A stretch of DNA of 64,000 bases from Dongia sedimenti (GTDB lineage: Bacteria; Pseudomonadota; Alphaproteobacteria; Dongiales; Dongiaceae). Of the stretch, positions 1 to 7,642 are shown one piece after another. The DNA is taken from assembly GCA_030715195.1 (NCBI GenBank), contig JAUYVI010000001.1:186001-250000 (forward strand), read 5' to 3'. Both the position numbers and the translations under genes were made by a program. Positions within the stretch are counted from its first letter, which is position 1. Each line of letters begins with the position of its first letter. The notes under the pieces were generated by a model. The model was not told the DNA's origin. It did no database searches and saw only the letters and a list, made by a program, of their open reading frames with translations.

Positions 1-1023
1 CTAGCCGACAAGCTCGGCTTCGAAGAGGTCTGGATCGGAGAGCACTACACTTGCACGATCGAGCAGGTATCCTCGCCGCTCTTGTTCCTGGCGCACATCG
101 CCAGCAAGACCAAGAACATCAAGCTGGGGACCGGGGTTATCCCGCTGCCGCTCTATCACCCGGTCATGCTCTCCTCCCACATCGCGCTGCTCGACCATCT
201 GACTGAGGGCCGGCTGATCCTTGGGGTCGGGACCGGGGCGCTCGGTTCGGATTTCGAGGCGTTCGGGATTCCGAACGCCAACCGGCCGGAGATGATGATG
301 GACTCGCTGGACATCATGCTGAAGATCTGGGCCTCCAGCGCGCCCTATGAGATCAAGGGGAAATACTGGAACGTCACGTTAAAGGACAAGGTGTGGCCGG
401 ATCTCGGCGTCGGCGAGCTGCCCAAGCCCTATCAGCTGCCCCATCCGCCGCTGGCCCTCTCCGTCAGCAGCCCGAACTCCAACTCGATCCGCGTGGCGGC
501 GCAGCGCAATATGATGCCCATCTCCGCCAACTTTGTTGCATCATGGGTGGTGAAGACCCATTGGGCAACTTACGCCGATGAAATGCAGAAGCTCGGCAAG
601 GTTCCCGACGGCGGGAATTGGCGGGTGGCGCGCAGCATCTTCGTTGCCGATACCGATGCCGCGGCGGAAGCCTATGTCCAGACGCCTCAGGGGGCCTATG
701 ACTGGTATTACGACTATATGTTCCAGGTCTATAAGCGCCTGGGCGCGGCGGCATTGCTGGCGCCGACCCCTGACACGCCGGAAAGCACCATCACCCACCA
801 GATGGTCCGCGACAGCTTCGTCATCTATGGAAGCCCCGAGACCGTTGCGCGTAAGATCCTCGCCTTGCGGGAGGAGGTCGGGCCCTTCGAGCGGCTGCTG
901 ATGACGGCGCATGACGGCAAGGACAAGGCGATCATGCATAAGTCGATGGAGCTCCTCGCCAAGAAGGTCATGCCGATGGTCAATGCGAAACTCGGAGCCC
1001 GGACCCCGGAAATGGCGCGCTGA
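1..1023 (+). CDS. LLM-class flavin-dependent oxidoreductase, 5' end outside window
   Basis: The frame is open from base 1, so the N-terminus lies outside the window; about 340 residues are visible. The opening residues (LGFEEVWIGEHY) match the first strand-loop of bacterial luciferase-like monooxygenases, where the acidic and His residues line the flavin pocket. Further on come the GTGVIPLPLYHPV and LGVGTG segments typical of the TIM-barrel fold, and a C-terminal GSPETVARKI segment common to the family. Such enzymes use FMNH2 or F420 and O2 to oxidise small organic substrates; the substrate cannot be read here. The next gene, an FAD oxidoreductase, begins 24 bases downstream on the same strand, followed by an aldehyde dehydrogenase, suggesting a short catabolic operon. 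Family assignment is secure, substrate unknown. Confidence 0.85.
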   Translation, partial: LADKLGFEEVWIGEHYTCTIEQVSSPLLFLAHIASKTKNIKLGTGVIPLPLYHPVMLSSHIALLDHLTEGRLILGVGTGALGSDFEAFGIPNANRPEMMMDSLDIMLKIWASSAPYEIKGKYWNVTLKDKVWPDLGVGELPKPYQLPHPPLALSVSSPNSNSIRVAAQRNMMPISANFVASWVVKTHWATYADEMQKLGKVPDGGNWRVARSIFVADTDAAAEAYVQTPQGAYDWYYDYMFQVYKRLGAAALLAPTPDTPESTITHQMVRDSFVIYGSPETVARKILALREEVGPFERLLMTAHDGKDKAIMHKSMELLAKKVMPMVNAKLGARTPEMAR

Positions 1024-1047
1024 CAGGCGTGAAGATCGGAGACCTTT

Positions 1048-2313
1048 GTGACCGCGCAGTCCGCTGACCTCCTGCAACCCGGCAAACTCTGGTGGAACTG
1101 GTTTGGCGAGCAGAACTTCGTGCCGCGCTACACCACCGCGCCGCGGGACGAGGAGGATGTCCGGCGCATCGTCCTGAAGGCCCAGGAACTGGGACTGCCG
1201 GTGCGTTCCTCCGGCCGGGGGCATTCCAATCCGGCAATCGTGCCGACGCCCGGCATCCATATCGACTTCCGGTCGTTCGGCGCGGTCATCGGCGTCGACA
1301 AGCAGAAGCTGCAGGTCACCGTCCAGCCCGGCATCACGGTCGGCGAGCTCAGCCGCTACCTCCGCACCCAAGGCATGTCGCTCAACAATCAGGGCGACAT
1401 CGACACGCAGTCGGTGTGCGGGGCGATCATGACGGCCACCCATGGCGCCGGCATCACGCTTCCCTGTTTCTCCGCCCAGATGATCGGCGCCCGCATCGTC
1501 ACCGCCGACGGGAGCTTCGTCGATCTTTCCGCGGAAACCGACGGCGAGCTGTTCAAGGCTTTTCGTGCCTCGCTCGGCATGTTCGGCGTCGTGGTCTCGC
1601 TGACGCTCCAGGCCGTCCCGTCCTACAACATCCGCAAGACCTCCTGGAACGCCGATGTCGAGGACTGCATCGGTGGATTGCGCGAGAGATTGGCGAGCAA
1701 CCGCACCTTCTGGTTCTTCTGGCTGCCGCATCGGAAATCCGCAGATCTCTTCGTCCTGCCCAGCGACATTCCGAACAGGGCCAGCCGCGACCACGATATC
1801 TGCCACATGCGCAGCTACAACGCCGTCCCGGTCGCGGATCCGGCGCCGGCACTCGGGCCCGGTGAGCAATTCGACCACAGCTCGGTGATCTTCCCCAACC
1901 TCTACGAGCCGAATTTCCGCGAGATGGAATATGCCGTGCCGATGGATGCGTTCGAGGAGACTTTTGCGGAGGTGCGGCAACTGCTCCTGAGGGAGTATGC
2001 GGACCTCGCGTTTCCGGTCGAATGCCGGCCGGTCAAGGCCGACGATTCGTACCTCGGCGCCTATGCCGAGCGCGACGGCTATGCGATCGGCGTTTCCGGA
2101 CCGCCGGAAGTCTCGACCTGGACGATGCTGAAGGCGGTGGACGAAGTGTTCGAGCGCCGCGCGGGCCGCCCGCACTGGGGCAAGCACCATTTCATGACGC
2201 CCGAAAGACTGGAGCGGCTCTACCCGCGCTACCAGGCGTTCAAGGTGTTGCGGCGGCAGATGGATCCGACGGGCCTGTTCCTGAACGACTACCTGCGTGC
2301 TCTTTTCGCCTAG
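1048..2313 (+). CDS. FAD-linked oxidoreductase, gulonolactone/arabinono-lactone oxidase type
   Basis: 421 residues. The N-terminal half is an FAD_binding_4 (PCMH) domain: SSGRGHS at residues 54-60 fits the pyrophosphate-binding loop, followed by a VQPGITVGEL segment and ATHGAG. The C-terminal half ends like the D-arabinono-1,4-lactone oxidase family, with an HWGK motif at about 376-379, a position important for flavin or substrate in that family. No His-containing covalent flavinylation motif is obvious at the SGRGHS loop beyond H59. The start is GTG at 1048, with GGAGA seven bases upstream. No signal peptide is seen, so the protein is probably cytoplasmic. Relatives oxidise sugar lactones or alditols; the exact substrate is not deducible. 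It sits between a flavin monooxygenase and an aldehyde dehydrogenase, so a shared oxidation pathway is likely. Confidence 0.8.
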   Translation: MTAQSADLLQPGKLWWNWFGEQNFVPRYTTAPRDEEDVRRIVLKAQELGLPVRSSGRGHSNPAIVPTPGIHIDFRSFGAVIGVDKQKLQVTVQPGITVGELSRYLRTQGMSLNNQGDIDTQSVCGAIMTATHGAGITLPCFSAQMIGARIVTADGSFVDLSAETDGELFKAFRASLGMFGVVVSLTLQAVPSYNIRKTSWNADVEDCIGGLRERLASNRTFWFFWLPHRKSADLFVLPSDIPNRASRDHDICHMRSYNAVPVADPAPALGPGEQFDHSSVIFPNLYEPNFREMEYAVPMDAFEETFAEVRQLLLREYADLAFPVECRPVKADDSYLGAYAERDGYAIGVSGPPEVSTWTMLKAVDEVFERRAGRPHWGKHHFMTPERLERLYPRYQAFKVLRRQMDPTGLFLNDYLRALFA

Positions 2314-2332
2314 TCATACAGTGGGTTTGCAA

Positions 2333-3808
2333 ATGAATGATCTCGATCTTGGCCTGGCGCAGGGCGTCAAGAAGCTTCTGATCGATGGCCGGCTGGTCGA
2401 ATCCGTGACCGGCCGGACGTTCGAGTCCCGGAACCCGGCTAACGGCGCGGTGCTCGCGCATATCGCCGAGGGCGACGCCGCCGATATCGACCTTGCGGTC
2501 GCCGCGGCCCGCCGTGCCTTCGAAGGCCCCTGGAGCCGTTTCACTCCCTTTCAGCGGCAGGAAGCCATCCTGAAGCTTGCCGATCTGGTGGACGATCATT
2601 TCGAAATGTTCAGCCGGCTCGACACCCTGGACATGGGGATGCCGATCACGCTCACGCGCGGGCGGCGGCAGCGCGCCATCGGGATGCTGCGGTTCTACGC
2701 CTCGCTCTGCACTGCGATCCGCGGCGCGACCGTGCCGAACTCGCTGCCCGGCTCGGTGTTCAGCTACACGCTCAAAGAGCCGGTCGGTGTGGTCGGTGCC
2801 ATCATGCCCTGGAACGCGCCGTTGACTTCCGCGATCTGGAAGATCGGACCGGTTCTCGCGACCGGCTGCACCATGGTGCTGAAACCCGCCGAGGATGCGC
2901 CGCTGACGGCCTTGCGGCTCGGCGAGCTCGCGCTCGAGGCGGGGATCCCCGAGGGCGTCATCAATGTCGTCCCCGGGCGCGGTGATCGCGCCGGCGCCGC
3001 ATTGGCCGCGCATATGGATGTGGACAAGGTCGCCTTCACCGGATCGGAAATCACCGGCCGGAAGATCATCGAGGCGACCAAGGGCAATATCAAGCGCGCC
3101 ATGCTGGAGCTCGGCGGGAAATCCCCCGATATCGTGTTTGCCGACGCCGATCTCGAGAAGGCGTCCGTCGGCGCGGCCATGGGAATCTTCGGCAATAGCG
3201 GGCAGATCTGCAGCGCCGGATCGCGGCTGCTGGTGGAGCGAACAGTCTACGACGAGTTTGTGGAGCGCGTGGCGGCCTTTGCCGCAAAGTTGAAGGTCGG
3301 CAACGGATTGGAGCCGGAGACGCAGATCGGCCCGGTGGTTTCCCAAAAGCAGATGGACCGGGTCCGCTCCTATATCGACATCGGGCAAAGCGAAGGCGCG
3401 GAACTTGCGACCGGCGGACAGCGCTTGACCGGAGAGCTGTTCGGCGACGGCTACTTTTTCCAACCCACGGTCATGAAGACGGCGGACTATCGCGCGCGCG
3501 TGGCGCAGGAGGAGATCTTCGGTCCCGTCGTGGTGGCCATCCCGTTCGACACCGCCGAGGAGGCAGTCAAGATCGCCAATGCCACGATCTACGGCCTGGG
3601 CAGCGGGGTCTGGACGCGCGACGTCGCCAAGGCGCACACCATGGCGAAGGCGATCCGGTCCGGGACGGTCTGGGTGAATTGCTATGGCTTGTTGGACCCG
3701 GTGATCCCGTTTGGCGGCTACAAGACGAGCGGCTACGGCCGCGAATCCGGCTTCGAACATGCCGACGAGTATTTGCAGACGAAGTCGGTCGTCCTTCAGA
3801 ACGGCTGA
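2333..3808 (+). CDS. NAD(P)-dependent aldehyde dehydrogenase
   Basis: 491 residues from ATG 2333, the normal length for the ALDH superfamily. The catalytic glutamate lies in LELGGK (E259) and the nucleophilic cysteine in GQICSAGSR (C293). PWNAPL and the FTGSEITGRK segment of the Rossmann fold are present, as is the C-terminal PFGGYKTSGYGRE motif. It oxidises an aldehyde to a carboxylate with NAD(P)+; the closest family feel is betaine- or aromatic-aldehyde dehydrogenases, but substrate is open. In-frame GTG codons at 2297 and 2321 are possible longer starts; ATG 2333 gives the usual N-terminus. The gene ends only ten bases before a tRNA 3'-end remnant, so it is the last gene of the presumed island. 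Confidence 0.88.
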   Translation: MNDLDLGLAQGVKKLLIDGRLVESVTGRTFESRNPANGAVLAHIAEGDAADIDLAVAAARRAFEGPWSRFTPFQRQEAILKLADLVDDHFEMFSRLDTLDMGMPITLTRGRRQRAIGMLRFYASLCTAIRGATVPNSLPGSVFSYTLKEPVGVVGAIMPWNAPLTSAIWKIGPVLATGCTMVLKPAEDAPLTALRLGELALEAGIPEGVINVVPGRGDRAGAALAAHMDVDKVAFTGSEITGRKIIEATKGNIKRAMLELGGKSPDIVFADADLEKASVGAAMGIFGNSGQICSAGSRLLVERTVYDEFVERVAAFAAKLKVGNGLEPETQIGPVVSQKQMDRVRSYIDIGQSEGAELATGGQRLTGELFGDGYFFQPTVMKTADYRARVAQEEIFGPVVVAIPFDTAEEAVKIANATIYGLGSGVWTRDVAKAHTMAKAIRSGTVWVNCYGLLDPVIPFGGYKTSGYGRESGFEHADEYLQTKSVVLQNG

Positions 3809-3818
3809 ACGCCAATTT

Positions 3819-3843
3819 GGTTCGAGTCCTACTACGCCCACCA
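3819..3843 (+). other. tRNA 3'-end remnant, probable attachment-site scar
   Basis: The sequence reads as the last part of a tRNA: G53, T-loop TTCGAGT, descending T-stem CCTAC, acceptor strand TACGCCC, discriminator A and an encoded CCA. Upstream bases do not supply the matching T-stem (expected GTAGG; found TTTGG), and no anticodon arm precedes it because the ALDH gene ends at 3808. Such 3' tRNA duplicates are left at one end of integrated islands and phages. For a plus-strand tRNA the element lies to the left, so genes 1-3808 would be island cargo and the intact tRNA (acceptor start GGGCGTA, valine-like) lies outside the window. No second copy was found inside the window. Confidence 0.7.
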
Positions 3844-3964
3844 TTTTCCCTCCGATGAGCCATACAGCCAATATCGACGCTCGCTGAAGCGAGGCGGTCG
3901 GTCGGTGTGCTTGTCAGTCGGCTGAGCGTTTGCGCATGCTGCGGTCTCGCAAAGGAGACTCGCC

Positions 3965-5221
3965 TTGAGCAATACCGCAGAAACCGCCGCCACCCTCGAC
4001 CAGCGCCGCAGCTTGCGACGCCACCGGACCATTGCCACGACGCTCCTGGTGGCGATGGGCGTCGTTTACTTCGCCGCCGTAAAGTCGGGGCTCCCGGGGC
4101 TCTGGATGGATCTGCTCCGCGCTGGCACCGAGGCGGCCCTGGTCGGCGGTCTGGCCGACTGGTTCGCGGTCACCGCCTTGTTTCGCCGGCCGTTGGGTCT
4201 GCCGATCCCGCACACCGCCGTCATTCCGAACAGCAAGGACCGCATCGGCGCGGGTCTGGGCAGCTTCATCGAACGGCACTTCCTGGAGCCGGAGCTGGTG
4301 GCGGCGCGCCTCCGGGCGCTCGGCGTCAGCCGGCGCCTCGGCGCCTGGCTGGCCGATCGCCGCAATGCGGACGTCGTCGCCGATAGGCTGGTCGTCATCG
4401 CGTCCTTCTTGTTCCGCTCCTTCAACGACCAGAAACTGCAGCGCCTGGTGCAGATGACCTTGCGCCGCCAGTTGCGCGAGATCGAGCTTGCGCCGGCGCT
4501 GGCGACCCTGCTCGCAGTTCTGCGCCGGAACGGGGCCCATGGCCAGCTCCTCGATCATGTGCTGCGGGCGGTGCGCACCTACATCTCAATTCACGAAGAC
4601 CAGATCCTCGCAATCGTCGAGCAGCGGAGCCGCTGGTGGGTGCCGCGACGCATCGACCGCAGGATGGCCAAGGAAATCGCCGACGGCCTGGTCGCCTATC
4701 TCGACGATCTCGGCACACGCGACCACGATGCGCGGGCGGTTTTCGATGCCGCCATCGAGCAGCTGGTCGCAGATCTGCGGCACGACCCGGCCTATCGCGA
4801 ACGAGTGAATGCGATGCGGGATCGGTTTCTCGCCGCGCCGGAGGTCAACGCCTATTTCGAGACCCTCTGGCAGGGTCTGCGGGCGGCGTTCGAGCAACAG
4901 CTGGCGCTGCCGAACTCACGGCTTCGCCAGGCGCTGTCGGGCATCCTGCGGTCGATCGGATCGGCCATCGCGGAAGATCCTGCTCTGCAGGCGCGCATGG
5001 ACAACCGGGTCGAAGAGGGGATCCAGACCTTGATTGTGCCATGGCGCAAGGAGATCGGCCGCTTTGTCGCCGATGTGGTGCGGAGCTGGGAGACGAGCAC
5101 GATCGTCGATCGCGTGGAACTCGCCGTCGGCAAGGATCTCCAATACATCCGCCTCAACGGAACCCTGGTGGGCGCGGCGGTCGGCTGCGCGATCTTCGCC
5201 GTGACGCAAGCGCTGCGCTGA
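3965..5221 (+). CDS. DUF445 family membrane protein
   Basis: 418 residues. A hydrophobic segment at about residues 24-41 is followed by the family hallmark GGLADWFAVTALFRRP and the IPHTAVIPNSKDRIG stretch typical of DUF445 (YjiN-like) proteins. A long, charged, helical middle and a C-terminal hydrophobic segment (LVGAAVGCAIFAVTQ) complete the usual architecture, with both ends in the membrane. The start is TTG at 3965, supported by AAGGAG eight bases upstream; no better ATG exists in frame. Function of the family is not established. The gene stands alone between the tRNA scar and the prophage and is probably backbone DNA. Confidence 0.88.
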   Translation: MSNTAETAATLDQRRSLRRHRTIATTLLVAMGVVYFAAVKSGLPGLWMDLLRAGTEAALVGGLADWFAVTALFRRPLGLPIPHTAVIPNSKDRIGAGLGSFIERHFLEPELVAARLRALGVSRRLGAWLADRRNADVVADRLVVIASFLFRSFNDQKLQRLVQMTLRRQLREIELAPALATLLAVLRRNGAHGQLLDHVLRAVRTYISIHEDQILAIVEQRSRWWVPRRIDRRMAKEIADGLVAYLDDLGTRDHDARAVFDAAIEQLVADLRHDPAYRERVNAMRDRFLAAPEVNAYFETLWQGLRAAFEQQLALPNSRLRQALSGILRSIGSAIAEDPALQARMDNRVEEGIQTLIVPWRKEIGRFVADVVRSWETSTIVDRVELAVGKDLQYIRLNGTLVGAAVGCAIFAVTQALR

Positions 5222-5237
5222 ACCAAGCGCCGACCGA

Positions 5238-5501
5238 TCAGCGCCGCTTCGGCTTCGCTTTTGAGGCTTTCGGCTTCTGCACTTCGGTCGCGCGCGTGGC
5301 GTAGACCGGGATCTTGTCGAGCGGGATGGCGCCGAACGCGGCGCCGGATTGCATCGCCTGGCGCACCGCCTTGGCAAAGCGGTTGCGGATCCGGGGCGAG
5401 GTGACGCCCCAGGATGTCTCGTGGCCGCCGGGCGGCAGCTTCTCCTCCAGCATGGCCGACCAGAGCGCGGCCATGAATGGATCGGTCGCCTTTTTCGCCA
5501 C
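5238..5501 (-). CDS. Small phage protein, leftward operon, unknown function
   Basis: 87 residues from a GTG at 5501 that has GGGAGG seven bases upstream on the minus strand; an in-frame ATG twelve codons earlier lacks such a site. The protein is basic, especially at its C-terminus (KASKAKPKRR), and contains a WSAMLEEKLPPGG segment. No enzyme motif is recognised. It is the last of three genes transcribed leftward from the operator region at 6.19 kb, converging on the DUF445 gene 16 bases away, so it marks the left limit of the prophage. A nucleic-acid-binding role fits the charge but is only a guess. Confidence 0.6.
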   Translation of the reverse strand: MAKKATDPFMAALWSAMLEEKLPPGGHETSWGVTSPRIRNRFAKAVRQAMQSGAAFGAIPLDKIPVYATRATEVQKPKASKAKPKRR

Positions 5502-5576
5502 GCGCTGCCTCCCGCCGATCGCTGGGTGAATACCCACCTATGGCAGCTTGGCGCGAACCGCGCGAAACGGCAAGCA

Positions 5577-5804
5577 TCAGCGGGGATCGCGCCGCTTCTC
5601 GGCCGCCATCGAGGCGCGGCGGCCGCCGGTGGCATGGGGCAGGCGGTTGACCTGCATCTCCACCCGGCCCTTGCGGATGCGGATCCGGAAGACATGGACC
5701 AACCCGCAATCGCAACATGCGATCTTGCAGCGGCGGTTGGAACGGCCCTCCTGGAACAGCCACCACTCCCCGTCATGCACCTGCTCGTAGGTCGAGCGGC
5801 TCAT
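5577..5804 (-). CDS. Small zinc-ribbon-like phage protein
   Basis: 75 residues. The centre holds CKIACCDCGLVH: paired cysteines with a following His that can bind zinc, flanked by basic beta-like strands (VFRIRIRKGRVEMQV). Short phage proteins of this shape are common in early or left-arm operons of alphaproteobacterial prophages, usually without assigned function. The ATG at 5804 overlaps the stop of the upstream gene by four bases (ATGA), so the two are translationally coupled. The zinc-binding idea rests on the cysteine pattern alone. Confidence 0.65.
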   Translation of the reverse strand: MSRSTYEQVHDGEWWLFQEGRSNRRCKIACCDCGLVHVFRIRIRKGRVEMQVNRLPHATGGRRASMAAEKRRDPR

Positions 5805-6142
5805 CGGGAAACCTTGCGCTCGCGCCAGCGCAGCATGCGCCAGGCCTCGACATGCGCTTCCGCCTCGACCCGGGCGCGGTCGCGCAACGCGAACCAGGCG
5901 CCGTCCGGCCGGCGCACCGTGCGCCGGCGGGTCATGGCGCAGAGCACGCGGAACGATCGCTTGGCCAGCCGGAACTCCTTGGCGGCGCGGAAGCGCAGGC
6001 GTTCGGACTCGCTCATCTGGGCCATGAGCTGCGCATCGCGCTCGCGCTGTTCCTCCGCGGCGATCGCCGCCAGGACCTCCGCCGGGATCGGTCCGTCATA
6101 TTTGAGCTCGGCGTCGCGGCGCAGGCTGAGTGCGGTCGGCAT
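5801..6142 (-). CDS. Phage left-arm protein, charged and helical, unknown function
   Basis: 113 residues from ATG 6142, which has GGGGAG five bases upstream on the minus strand; the frame is open for fourteen more codons but without a ribosome site. The sequence is rich in Arg, Glu and Ala (EEQRERDAQLMAQMSESE), predicting long helices, with a C-terminal VEAWRMLRWRERKVSR basic tail. No known domain is recognised. It is the first gene of the leftward transcript and sits 48 bases from the operator at 6190-6202, so it is expected to be under repressor control. Confidence 0.6.
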   Translation of the reverse strand: MPTALSLRRDAELKYDGPIPAEVLAAIAAEEQRERDAQLMAQMSESERLRFRAAKEFRLAKRSFRVLCAMTRRRTVRRPDGAWFALRDRARVEAEAHVEAWRMLRWRERKVSR

Positions 6143-6174
6143 GCGGACTCCCCATGGCTGTCGATTGCCCAAGC

Positions 6175-6203
6175 AATCTAACATGGATATGCGAAAATCG
6201 CAA
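6175..6203 (-). promoter_or_regulatory. Leftward prophage promoter with repressor operator
   Basis: On the minus strand TTGCGA (6203-6198), 17 bases, then TAGATT (6180-6175) forms a sigma70-type promoter pointing at the 6142 gene. A perfect palindrome TGCGAAAATCGCA (6190-6202) overlaps the -35 box. Its core GCGA-N3-TCGC recurs in the rightward control region at 6994-7004, which marks it as the likely prophage repressor operator. Confidence 0.6.
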
Positions 6204-6223
6204 TATAGAATTAGGGGAAGTGC

Positions 6224-6248
6224 GAATCCGGCTTAGAATCCCGGATTC
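6224..6248. terminator. Hairpin at the 3' end of the repressor gene
   Basis: GAATCCGG (6224-6231) and CCGGATTC (6241-6248) form an eight-base-pair stem with a nine-base loop that overlaps the stop codon of the repressor gene. There is no clear T-run on either side, so it may act as a weak or factor-assisted terminator, or protect the repressor mRNA end. Confidence 0.4.
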
Positions 6249-6924
6249 AGTACATGTCCGTGTTCTTCAGCACCAGGTGCAGGTTGCGGATCTTGGCGCG
6301 GGGCAGCCGGAAGGTCCGCTCCTTCGGGCGGAATTCAAACAGCTCCACGTAATCCGGCGTCAGCTTGACGATGCGCTTGATGAAGGCGCGGGCCGGCGCG
6401 CCGTCGCTTTCGGGATTGAGCTCGATGACCGCATCGCGGCCGGGGAACGGTTTTCGCGCCGCATCGACGAACAACAGGTCGCCGTGCGTATGCGCCGGCT
6501 CCATGGAGTCGCCGTCGACATAGATGCAGTAGATGCGCCCCTTGCCGGCAAGCCCCAGCGGGCGGTCCACGTAATCGATCGGCTCGCCGTTGTTGAGCTC
6601 GAAGACGCCGTCCGCCCCGGCTTGGCCGCTGCCGAGCAACGGCACCTTGTTCTGCCGGTCTGGGCGTGGCGGCAGCGGCGCGACGCGCAGATTCGACAGT
6701 GGCAGGCGCTCCTCCGCGAGGCCGCTGGCATGGGGCGCCGCACCGGCGCCTCCATCCAGCTCGCGGAAGAAGGCTTCGATCTTGGCGTGCTCGTCGACCT
6801 GCAAGCGCCGCCGCCCGGCCAGCACCTTGTTCATCTTGTCGACCTCGATTCCCGCCACATCGGCGAGGCGGGTCTGGGTCACGCGATGGCGCTCGAGCGC
6901 CTCCTTGATCTGATCGGGTGTCAT
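6247..6924 (-). CDS. LexA/CI-like phage repressor with S24 autoprotease domain
   Basis: 225 residues from ATG 6924. The N-terminal helix-turn-helix (about residues 1-55, QTRLADVAGIEVDKMNKVLAG) should bind the GCGA-N3-TCGC operators. The C-terminal S24 domain shows the serine motif GDSMEPAHTHGD (S140) and the lysine in AFIKRIVKL (K183), the catalytic dyad for RecA-stimulated self-cleavage; an Ala-Gly pair at 102-103 is a candidate cleavage site. An in-frame TTG at 6948 would add eight residues, but GGAGG sits only one base in front of it; ATG 6924 lacks a good ribosome site, so the start is uncertain and a leaderless message is possible. The gene lies back-to-back with the rightward early genes, as in lambdoid switches. 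Confidence 0.88.
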   Translation of the reverse strand: MTPDQIKEALERHRVTQTRLADVAGIEVDKMNKVLAGRRRLQVDEHAKIEAFFRELDGGAGAAPHASGLAEERLPLSNLRVAPLPPRPDRQNKVPLLGSGQAGADGVFELNNGEPIDYVDRPLGLAGKGRIYCIYVDGDSMEPAHTHGDLLFVDAARKPFPGRDAVIELNPESDGAPARAFIKRIVKLTPDYVELFEFRPKERTFRLPRAKIRNLHLVLKNTDMY

Positions 6925-6933
6925 GAGAGCAGC

Positions 6934-7010
6934 TTGCGAATTGCGCAAACCTCCGTCTATTGCGATTTAGGCGAATTTCACTTGACTGTATGTGCGATAA
7001 TCGCTAAAAG
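6934..7010. promoter_or_regulatory. Divergent switch region: rightward promoter and operators
   Basis: TTGACT (6982-6987), a 17-base spacer and TAAAAG (7005-7010) form a rightward promoter. The palindrome GCGATAATCGC (6994-7004) fills the spacer end and matches the left operator core GCGA-N3-TCGC. Weaker relatives, GCGATTTAGGCGAA near 6962-6975 and TTGCGAATTGCGCAA at 6934-6948, lie towards the repressor start and could serve autoregulation. Transcription would begin close to 7017, one base before the ATG at 7018. Confidence 0.6.
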
Positions 7011-7017
7011 CAAGTCC

Positions 7018-7590
7018 ATGTTCAGGTCCGAACGCACATCCCCTCCCGCCGCTGCACTCCCTCCCTCGGCGGCGGAGCCTGCGGCCGGCATCGCCTCGAT
7101 CCCCCTGGGTTCAATCCCTTGCGAGGCTCTCCTGATGCCGGCCGCCTCCTTCTTCGAAGTCCTGACCGATGAGCCGACTGAGTTGGCGGTGCGGTATTGG
7201 GCGGTCGGCCCCGAACAATGTCGCTGGATCATCGCCGATGCGGAGGCCGGCGCCGAAGCCCTGATGTGCGGCGCGCCCGTCGAGCGGCGCCGGCCGTTCT
7301 GCGCCGACCATTGCGCCCGCGCCTACATCAAGGTCGTGGAGGACGAGGTCGCGGAAGTTGCCGGCGAAGAGAAGAGAGAGTTCGATCCGAGACAAGAGGA
7401 GGCGCCCAATGAACCGTGGCAGGACTCAATGCAAGGCAGAACGCACGCGACTGGCGATTCTCGACCTGCTGGACCGGGAGCGTGCGCTGACCGCGGATAC
7501 GCTGGCGGAACGGCTCGATCTCCCGATCCTCTATGTCCGGCCGCGTGTCTCGGAACTGGCGACGCAGCAGCGCATCGTTGCGAGCGGTGA
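7018..7590 (+). CDS. GcrA C-terminal-domain-like phage protein with anomalous tail
   Basis: 190 residues. Residues around 75-105 (CRWIIAD...MCGAPVERRRPFCADHCARAY) match the C-terminal Cys/His-containing part of GcrA, the alphaproteobacterial cell-cycle transcription factor, whose conserved end reads CGxP...PYCxxH...AY. The GcrA N-terminal helix-turn-helix is absent. The first 39 residues are Pro/Ala-rich; ATG 7135 is an alternative start, while ATG 7018 would give a leaderless message. From about residue 131 onward the frame overlaps the next gene for 182 bases and has the composition of an out-of-frame reading, so either the natural stop was lost by an indel or the tail is non-functional. 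First gene under the rightward promoter; a role in capturing host RNA polymerase or sigma70 is a possibility. Confidence 0.6.
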   Translation: MFRSERTSPPAAALPPSAAEPAAGIASIPLGSIPCEALLMPAASFFEVLTDEPTELAVRYWAVGPEQCRWIIADAEAGAEALMCGAPVERRRPFCADHCARAYIKVVEDEVAEVAGEEKREFDPRQEEAPNEPWQDSMQGRTHATGDSRPAGPGACADRGYAGGTARSPDPLCPAACLGTGDAAAHRCER

Positions 7591-7642
7591 GCGCGCGCCG
7601 AATGCCAGCGGCCGGCTCGCTCACAAATGGAGGGCCGCGTGA
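7409..7642 (+). CDS. Small winged-helix-like DNA-binding phage protein
   Basis: 77 residues from ATG 7409 with GAGGAGG six to nine bases upstream. The stretch TRLAILDLLDRERALTADTLAERL followed by YVRPRVSELATQQRIVASGER has the helix-turn-helix-wing layout of small winged-helix regulators: a first helix, a short helix, a recognition helix with PRVSEL, then a beta wing. It probably regulates phage genes or helps terminase recognition. Its first half is overlapped by the tail of the GcrA-like frame. It ends in a TGA overlapping the GTG of the next gene. Confidence 0.7.
   Translation: MNRGRTQCKAERTRLAILDLLDRERALTADTLAERLDLPILYVRPRVSELATQQRIVASGERAPNASGRLAHKWRAA

Noticed and set aside
541..2190. 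A 549-codon open frame on the minus strand opposite the oxidoreductase genes
   Set aside because: Arg/His/Asp-rich composition typical of the antisense shadow of GC-rich genes; no ribosome site; the plus strand has complete conserved domains.
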